64,000 nt of DNA. It comes from Synanceia verrucosa (lineage: Eukaryota > Chordata > Actinopteri > Perciformes > Synanceiidae). Made by a program: the position numbers and the translations under genes. Positions 57,901-64,000 of the stretch are shown piece after piece. A model generated the notes under the pieces. The model had not been told where the DNA came from and did no database searches. It saw only the letters and a program-made list of their open reading frames with translations. The stretch spans positions 6,647,507 to 6,711,506 of the forward strand of contig CM056567.1 of assembly GCA_029721515.1 (NCBI GenBank). Reading direction: 5' to 3'. Numbering within the stretch: the stretch's first letter is position 1; each line of letters opens with the position of its first letter.

Positions 57901-60900
57901 CAACAATGTTAATGCTCTTATTTATGTCTTCTGAAGCCATACAGCATGTCTCTTTATTTAATCCTCCTACATGAACACTCAACGCTTCTTTTCCACTCTT
58001 TTTTTCATACACAAGGAAGGGAATTATTACCTTCAAAACACGAGAACAGGAAGTTTTCCTAAGGCAGCCGCGTTGAGGGAGAACACAGGGATGACCCCTG
58101 GCTCGCTGCCTGTTTTCCTCTGCTCTGAGAGGGAGGTATCCGCTGTTCACGCCATGGCAGTGGCCTCTTGTCTCCTGCCTGACAGATAGAACCTGGCAGC
58201 CTCCACAGTTTTCCTTTGCCTGAACATTTTTGCTGCTAATGTTTAGATGAATAACCTCTTGGAGAGAATTGTGTGTCCAAGCCGTTTCCTTTCTCACACT
58301 GTCTGCTTTAGTAATATGCCATCATGATTACTAATATACCCTTTAGTAATAAACCATATACCATACATGCATTGCAGTGGCTTAAGTGACTATTCAAAAC
58401 CGTTACCAACACAGTGGTTTTTCAGGTTTTGTCATACATCACCGATGCGTGCATTCAGTGTGTTGAGTAATAATGCAATTACACCATTGTCACTCAGTTG
58501 TCATGGATGTGAGCTTCCGCAAGTGACTCATTAGCCGTCTTTCCCATGTTGTCATCCTCCAGGGAGAAGTGGTTTTATCAGTTCACTCGTGTTGCACACA
58601 GAATAGTAAACTTTATTCCTCTCTTCGACATTGCCAGTGTCTGCTTTTCTTGCACCTTTAAATTCTCTCTTTATCCTTCACTATATGCTTCACCGTTTGC
58701 TTCTCCACTCGAATAGAACCTACGCTGTGGAACATCTGGTGTTCAGCAGAATCACATGTGTATAGGATTGACATCTGTGATGGGATTTTGTTTGGTTTTC
58801 TTTCTACTTGCTTGTTCAACCAGACGGTCTGCTGTTTTGCTGAAAATAGGATAAACCTTGGTGCTTCCCTTCATCCACATTATCCGCCACAGGGTTTCTT
58901 ATCGCTACACAGCTGCACCTGCTTCCTCTTATTTTTGCATCCCCTACTCAGTTGTTTGCTTGTCCCACTATATCTCACTCTTTCTCTGTCCCCTTTCGGT
59001 CTCTCTAACGGTGGGCCACACTCTGCTTTCCATTATTTGATAACTGGTCTGACAGGTGATATTAAAGCACTTTGCTAGACTTGCTAGACTACCTCCATGT
59101 GGTAAATTTGCTGCTACTTATTCATTGTCAGTCAGCGCTAGTATCCATCATGCAGTGGCTGGTATTACTGTGTAGAGTCATGGGAAAACTGAGCAAAAGT
59201 TATTTCTCAAATGCTAAATCTTGTTATTTTTGGCCGACCAGATGTTATCAGCAAATTAATAACTGTCAGGTTGCATTAGCTAGAGCAGCTTGGGATGCAG
59301 ACTGCAGGAAAGTCATTAGTTTTGTTTTATTTTGAAAGTGTCTGTGTTTGTGTCTATAGCTTTTGGACCTGCCATGATTAGCAGCAGTGCCACCTTCCTT
59401 GCATTTGGTTTTGTTTCACTTTCCATAGCTAGATGTAGAGCTGGAACTGCTGCTTGAAGGTCCGCCAGTTGCTGTCAACATTTCCTAAAAGTTTCAGAGC
59501 CTGTGGAGGTTTTCATGAATCCATGTCACAACAGTGGACCAACTCTACACCCTTGGCAGGGTCCTTGGTGTGCATTGGAGTTCGCCCAACCAGTCTACAT
59601 GTGCTTTGCGGACTTGGAGAAGGCATTCAACCGTGTGCCTTGGGAAGTTTTGTTGGGGGTTCTCTGGGGGTATGGAGTCCCTGATACGGGATGTTCAGTC
59701 CCTGTACGACCAGTGTCAGAGTTTGGTCCGCATTGCCAGCAGTAACTTGGATTTGTTTTTCGTGAGGGTTGGACTCCGCCAAAGGCAGCCCTTTTGTCGT
59801 CGATTCTGTTTATAACCTTTGTGGACAGAATTTCTAGATGCAGCCAAGGTGTTGAGGGGGTTCGGTTTGGTGCCCTCAGTATCACGTCCCTGCTTTTTGC
59901 AGATGATGTGGTTCTGTTGGCTTCATCAAGCCGTGATCTTCAACTCTCGTTGCAGCAGTCCACATCCAAGTGTGAAGTGGTTGGGATGAGAATCAGCACC
60001 TCCACATCTGAGGCCACGATCCTCAGTCGGGGGTGGCATGTCTTCTCTCGGTTGGAGATCAGATCCTACCCCAAGTGAAGGAGTTTAAGTATCTCGGGGT
60101 CTTGTTCACAAGTGAGGGAAGTGCAGCATCTGTAGTGATGCAGATGCTGTACCGATCTGTCATGGTAAACAGAGCTGAGCTGACAGGTGAAGCTCTCAAT
60201 TCATCAGTCGATCTACATTCCTACCCTCACCTATGGTCACTTACTGTGGGGACTGAAAGAACAAGATCACGGATACAAGTGGCTGAAATGAGTTTTCGCC
60301 GCAGGGTGTCTGGACTCTGCCTTAGTGGTAGGGTGAGAAGCTCTGTCATCCAGGAGGGACTCAGAGTAGAGCCACTGCTCCTCCACATCAAGAGGAGCCA
60401 GATGGCTGGACGCCTTCCTGGTGAGGGGTACCAGGTATGTCCCACTGGCAGGAGAGCCCAGGGATGACCCAGGACACGATGATGAGACTATGTCTCCCAG
60501 CTAGGGATCCTTCTGGAAGAGCTGTACGAAGTGGCTGGGGAGACAAAAGTCTGGGCTTCCCTGCTTAACATGCTGCCTCCCGTGACCCAACCCCGGATAA
60601 AGGGAAGAGGATGGATGGATGGATGGGTGTCACAACACCTCACCACAGCCTCACTGTAGCTGTACATCTGGTTTTTACTTTACTTTTCATCGTGACCTTA
60701 ATGATGAACTGAAACTTATGTCCAGACAAAACAGTAGCTTTATTTCTAACTTCCAGTAGCTGACCTTGTTCGGTTCCACATTGCATGTCTTCTTTTATAC
60801 CTTCACATCACGTCATATAAAATATTGACAGCCTTCTCTTACACATTAGCGACACCCTGTGGTGGGAGTGCAAACTCAAGTGACTCATCTGCCTTCTTTC

Positions 60901-62941
60901 CCGTGTTCTCATCCTCCATCATCAGTTCACTCGTGTTGCACACAGAATAGTAAACTTTATTACTCTCTTCAACTTTGCCAGTGTCTACTTTAGCTGCACC
61001 TTTAAATTCTCTCTTTATCCTTCACTATGTGCTTCACGTGGCGCTCCACTCGAAGAGAACCTACGCTGTGGAACATCTGGTGTTCAGCAGAAACACATGT
61101 GTATAGGATTGACATCTGTGATGGGATTTTGTTTGGTTTTCCTCTACTTGCTTGTTCAACTAGACTACCTGCTGTTTTGCTGAAAGTGGGATAAACCTCA
61201 GTGCTTCCTGTCATCCACATTATCCACCACAGGGTTTCTTATCGCTGCACAGCTGCACCTGCTTCCTTACACTCTTGTTTGCCTTGTTTGCTTGTCCCAC
61301 TATATCTCACTCTTTCTCTGTCCCATTTCTGTCTCTCTCTGACGGTGGGCCACACTCTGCTTTCCATTATTTGATAACTGGTCTGACAGGTGATATTAAA
61401 GCACTTTGCTAGACTTGCAGTCCTCCATGTGGTAAATTTGCTGCTACTTATTCATCGTCAGTCAGCGCTAGTATCCATCATGCAGTGGCTGGTATTACTG
61501 TACAGAGTCATGGGAAAACTGAGCAACAGCTATTTCTCAAATGCTCAGTCTTGTTACTTTTGGCTAACCAGACATTATCAGCAAATTAATAACTGTCAGG
61601 TTGCATTAGCTGGAGCAGCTTGGGATGCAGACTGCAAGAAGGCCATTCATTTTGTTGTATTTTATTTAAAGGAATACTTAACGCACAAAATGACCACTTT
61701 TATATCATTTATTCATCTTGTATTGCCTTGAGTAAAAACATTATTTTCTTGTAAACAGAAAAGTCTTTATGAAGAGAAGTTAATGGGAGCTGCATTTTAA
61801 CAAGAACAAAACTATGTCAGAACATTATTTTACAAACTCACACAAGTGGTGCAGTATAATCCAAGCCTCATTCATCCAGTCGTATCGTCACCACTTCCCA
61901 AACACGGCCTAAACTCTTTGGAAGCAACATGAGACGTAATTTAGCTCTTGTTAAACTCAGCCCGCATTTACTTAATTTCATCAATTCTTTTCTGTGTTGT
62001 CTGAGTTTTCACTGTGTAGACCTGCAAGTTTTCTACAAGAATTCAAGGTAACATGGTGTGACTAATTGATGTACAACTGGTCATTTTGTGGGTAAATTAT
62101 TCCATTAAGACAAACAACTTTAAGATAATGTGGTGTAAAAGTGAACACATTAGCCATTAATTCCATGAGTAGTGGGCAGAAATTGGCCTAAAGTATATTA
62201 GTATAAAAAAACAGCCTATTCATTTGGTAATATATGCTGATGATGAAAGGCAAAAGAAAAAAGATGGCTCTTTATGAGGATAACTGACAGAAAGTGGTGT
62301 TTAAACATGGTTTATGATGCAATGCTCAGCTCCATTAAGGACCTAAGGTCTTTGCAAATGCCTCCACTGCCAGAGTGAAGGACATAGATAGCCATTCTTT
62401 TTACTTTGTCTGTAAATGGGTTGTTTAAGAGATCTAAATCAGGTTTGATGTACGAAGTGGAACAGATGAGATGACACTGAGATGACAGTGACCCTCCCAG
62501 CAGTGCTTTTTACACATAATCACAGACAGTGCAATCAATGATAACACCCTGTAATTAATTTGAGTGCATGCTCTGGTGCCACCAGATCAGTCCAGTTACA
62601 TAAATATGTACCAGGGAATATGTGTGTGTACTGAATAAAAGTTAAGGCAGGGATGGAACGATGGAAGGGAGATGGGGAAGGCTGCATTAAGGTAATTATA
62701 ATAGTTTATCCAAAGTGACATAAGGAAGCTATTCGTTCTTCCTCTTTCAGCTGAGTAGTAAAGTTATCAAATGTGTATACATAAGGAAGTAACATGTGTT
62801 TTGTCTGGTAGAGTATGGAGGCTTGGGGCTTGACTTCAGCTACAGCGTAGCAGTTGCAGAGGAGCTGGGCAACATCCACTGTGGAGGCATCCCCATGGCG
62901 ATCGGTGTACAGACTGATATGGCTACTCCTGCACTGGCCAG
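48700..62941 (+). CDS. mitochondrial acyl-CoA dehydrogenase-family protein, N-terminal part (gene-level entry; three exons, runs off the right edge)
   Basis: The product is a likely FAD-dependent dehydrogenase of acyl-CoA thioesters in the mitochondrial matrix. Exons are 48700-48903, 55391-55511 and 62812-62941, all GT-AG and in phase, giving about 151 residues. Residues 1-35 are a Ser/Arg-rich, acid-poor mitochondrial leader (MMALRRGASRLNLLANTSTF). The mature N-terminal helical domain includes FALKESLRK, INPYVDQWEAERIFPA, LGNAGFLGVNKPVEYGGLGL and a VAEELGNIHCGG helix, the standard ACAD N-terminal pattern. The FAD-binding middle domain and catalytic Glu lie beyond 64000. It most resembles the fish and invertebrate 'acyl-CoA dehydrogenase 6-like' group rather than ACADM, ACADL or IVD; exact orthology is not settled. 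The second ATG (48703) has the better start context. Confidence 0.85.
48904..55390. other. intron 1 of the acyl-CoA dehydrogenase-like gene
   Basis: About 6.5 kb of AT-rich DNA. It contains one dispersed repeat (51319-51560). A 83-codon frame at 52831-53082 and others have no recognisable features. No gene is seen on either strand. Confidence 0.55.
51319..51560. repeat. dispersed fish repeat (SINE/LINE tail-like)
   Basis: The stretch TTATTAAGATAAGATAACAT, then CAGGGACATTTACATTGTC and AAGTGCATAGTGCA, is a degenerate form of a repeat I know as very common in percomorph fish. Its right boundary is uncertain, and so is its class. Confidence 0.45.
55391..55511 (+). CDS. acyl-CoA dehydrogenase-like exon 2
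   Basis: After a TTTGTCCTCCAG acceptor, 121 bases encode IIDQEINPYVDQWEAERIFP, then AHKIFKILGNAGFLGVNKPV and a split codon at a GTAAGA donor. The G-x-LG-NAGFLG-V pattern is the ACAD N-terminal domain. Confidence 0.9.
57603..57740 (+). mobile_element. tRNA-derived SINE fragment
   Basis: A box A-like GTGGATTAAGGG and a box B-like GGTTTGAATC about 45 bases apart are followed by GGACCTGTTGTGTGTCACTC and TTTCCTGTCATCTCTAG, a tail known from fish SINEs. It ends near TAATAAAAACATAAC. Confidence 0.6.
58513..59335. repeat. direct repeat copy A (~0.8 kb)
   Basis: From GTGACTCATTAGCCGTCTTT to GGATGCAGACTGCAGGAAAG this segment matches 60873-61665 in the same orientation, with roughly 90% identity by eye and a few short indels. 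The two copies flank a LINE relic. Inside is an 87-codon frame (59072-59335) that is partly conserved in the other copy but changes mostly at amino-acid-altering positions. Confidence 0.85.
59500..60629 (+). mobile_element. decayed Rex3-like (RTE-clade) LINE fragment with reverse transcriptase remnants
   Basis: This is the 3' half of a non-LTR retrotransposon. Shifting frames show EFAQPVYMCFADLEKAFNRV (59580 on), GLRQRQP in place of the usual GLRQGCP, the catalytic LLFADDVVLLAS (59891 on), EFKYLGVLFTSEG (60078 on), ERTRSRIQVAEMSFRRRVSG and VRSSVIQEGLRVEPLLL. Frame changes near 59690, 59800 and 60060 and a lost segment after TSEG show it is dead. It ends CCCCGGATAAAGGGAAGAGG followed by GATG units (60618-60631), the tandem tail of Rex3. 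The 5' end is truncated at about 59500. Classification rests on remembered Rex3 sequence. Confidence 0.85.
60873..61665. repeat. direct repeat copy B (~0.8 kb)
   Basis: This is the second copy of 58513-59335, same orientation, running from GTGACTCATCTGCCTTCTTT to GGATGCAGACTGCAAGAAGG. It ends within a few bases of the TTAA-flanked element that starts at 61670. Confidence 0.85.
61670..62104. mobile_element. TTAA-flanked MITE
   Basis: The left end GGAATACTTAACGCACAAAA then TGACCA and the right end TGGTCATTTTGTGGGTAAAT then TATTCC are inverted copies of about 26 bases with few mismatches. TTAA stands directly outside both (61666-61669 and 62105-62108). Length is 435 bases with no coding capacity. 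The TTAA flank suggests a piggyBac-type non-autonomous element. The end sequence is a common fish repeat motif (from memory). Confidence 0.75.
62812..62941 (+). CDS. acyl-CoA dehydrogenase-like exon 3
   Basis: After a TGTCTGGTAG acceptor, 130 bases encode EYGGLGLDFSYSVAVAEELG and then NIHCGGIPMAIGVQTDMATP with ALA and a split Arg, at a GTACAA donor. E-YGG-x-G-LD is the conserved ACAD loop before the middle domain. Confidence 0.9.
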
Positions 62942-64000
62942 GTACAAACCTGCAAACTGATATTTGTCTTTTGTGAAAAGTTTGAAGCTTCATATTAAAA
63001 GTGTTTTCACCAGGCTGTTCCCCTGAAGCACCTCCCAGCTGGTTGAGTTGGAGACTCATGCTGCAGTGCCCTCACTTTTTTTTGTTTTCAATCAAAAGGA
63101 CAACTAGTCCAGGTGTTGTGTGCTTCCCTTTTTACACCACCACTCGAGCCACTTGTGTTAGATCTCAAGTACATTTTCATCAATGGGTGTGTTTCATTTT
63201 GAGGTGAAAAAAGGTTGCTTGTCTTGCTGCCCCCTGGCAACAACCATCACTCTGATTAGCTTGCAGATAATTATGCTGTTTCACATATAAGTACATACAT
63301 ACAAGAAGCACCCTCATCTCAGGCTACGTTTACACATAGCTGGGTATTTTGATCAACGAATATTTCCTTCCCTCCGTTTTCCAAAATGACATTGTGCACA
63401 CATGATAGTTTTTTAAAAAGTTTCAGTTTACATTAACCTGCATAAATACGCTGTCGAGAGCCATCATAACTACAGCAAGCCAATGAGTGACAGTGTAGGA
63501 AGAAGGAGAAAGTGATGCAAGCCAATCAGAAGCCTCATCAACAACAACGACGAGCGACTTCCTGTTTCTCCGAGCCCTAATACGTCTCTGCTCCTGTACA
63601 TACAGTAATAGAGGAGCTGTATTTGCAAAACACTTAAAAAAGTACTTGCACCAACAGAAATGCTACTGATACCTGGAATGCTTGACTGCTCACAGACTAC
63701 TCTGACCGCCCTACAACACAAAAAAGATTGCACTTTTGGTGCGTAGATTTCCTAAAACTCAGTTTTTCTCCTTTGACATTCAAACGTGATACCGGATTTT
63801 TCCTAAATCTCCACTTTTGCCGGAGTTTTTAGAAAGAATTGTATTCAGAGGAGAAATTGTCCTTTGTTTGTAAATGAAAGGCACAAACGAAGGGAAAAGT
63901 CTCAGTTTTTACAAATACCTGTGTATGTGTAAACGGGCCCTCAGATTCATTCATTATTTTTGTCCAGCTCTGCAGGCCTGTCATTGACAATGACTACATT
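62942..64000. other. intron 3 of the acyl-CoA dehydrogenase-like gene (incomplete)
   Basis: No further exon is found. The possible acceptor near 63966 opens a frame that does not continue the ACAD pattern. Most of the right part is the element at 63323-63939. Confidence 0.5.
63323..63939. mobile_element. hAT-like MITE with GTTTACACATA ends
   Basis: The left end GCTACGTTTACACATAG and the right end CTATGTGTAAACGGGCC-like sequence (GTATGTGTAAACGGGCC) are inverted. CTCAG flanks both sides (63318-63322 and 63940-63944). The CGTTTACAC end is frequent in fish MITEs (from memory). The full target duplication is not clear, so the superfamily is tentative. Confidence 0.6.

Noticed and set aside
59072..59335. 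87-codon frame conserved in the second direct repeat (61390-61731)
   Set aside because: The two copies differ at about a dozen residues, so most base changes alter the protein. This is not the pattern of a selected gene; the frame is shared because the DNA is duplicated. The 61390 frame also runs into a MITE.
63966..64000. Possible fourth exon of the acyl-CoA dehydrogenase-like gene after TTTTTGTCCAG
   Set aside because: The frame that would continue the split Arg codon does not give the expected acyl-CoA dehydrogenase sequence, and it lies directly beyond a MITE.

Overview
This window comes from a teleost fish nuclear genome, most likely a percomorph. Four interrupted, vertebrate-type genes with GT-AG introns are visible. 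Between them lie AT-rich introns and spacers holding fish-type interspersed repeats: hAT-like and TTAA-flanked miniature DNA elements, tRNA-derived SINEs, and a decayed Rex3/RTE-type LINE. No bacterial-style operons, CRISPR arrays or tRNA genes are seen. All gene calls rest on spliced exons with matching phases, because single open frames here are short.

Layout: (1) About 1-35.5 kb, minus strand: the 5' part of a calcitonin receptor gene (calcr). It runs off the left edge after the second transmembrane helix. Its ectodomain is encoded by four tandem three-exon hormone-binding (HRM) units instead of the usual one, so the N-terminus ahead of TM1 is about 447 residues. A mir-489 hairpin lies in the intron after the start-codon exon, on the same strand, as in the mammalian CALCR locus. 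A candidate non-coding first exon at 35.5 kb would make intron 1 about 23 kb. (2) 35.6-44.1 kb: intergenic DNA with repeats and CTCF-like motifs. (3) 44.2-46.0 kb, minus strand: complete tfpi2, with five coding exons, three Kunitz domains and a basic tail. (4) 47.1-47.8 kb, plus strand: complete gngt1, the rod transducin gamma subunit (73 residues), head-to-head with tfpi2. (5) 48.7-64 kb, plus strand: the first three coding exons of a mitochondrial acyl-CoA dehydrogenase-family gene, whose large introns hold a Rex3-like LINE relic between two ~0.8 kb direct repeats and further MITEs.

The genes do not form a pathway. calcr-tfpi2-gngt1 is a conserved vertebrate linkage block (human 7q21, from memory), with mir-489 riding in calcr. 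Promoter signals fit each gene: TATA plus GC box and AP-1 at tfpi2, TATA plus clustered homeobox-type sites at gngt1, and NRF-1 and ETS motifs without TATA at the mitochondrial dehydrogenase.

The most interesting observation is the four-unit ectodomain of calcr. The unit next to the membrane looks like the mammalian hormone-binding domain, and the most distal unit is degenerate and fused directly to the signal peptide.
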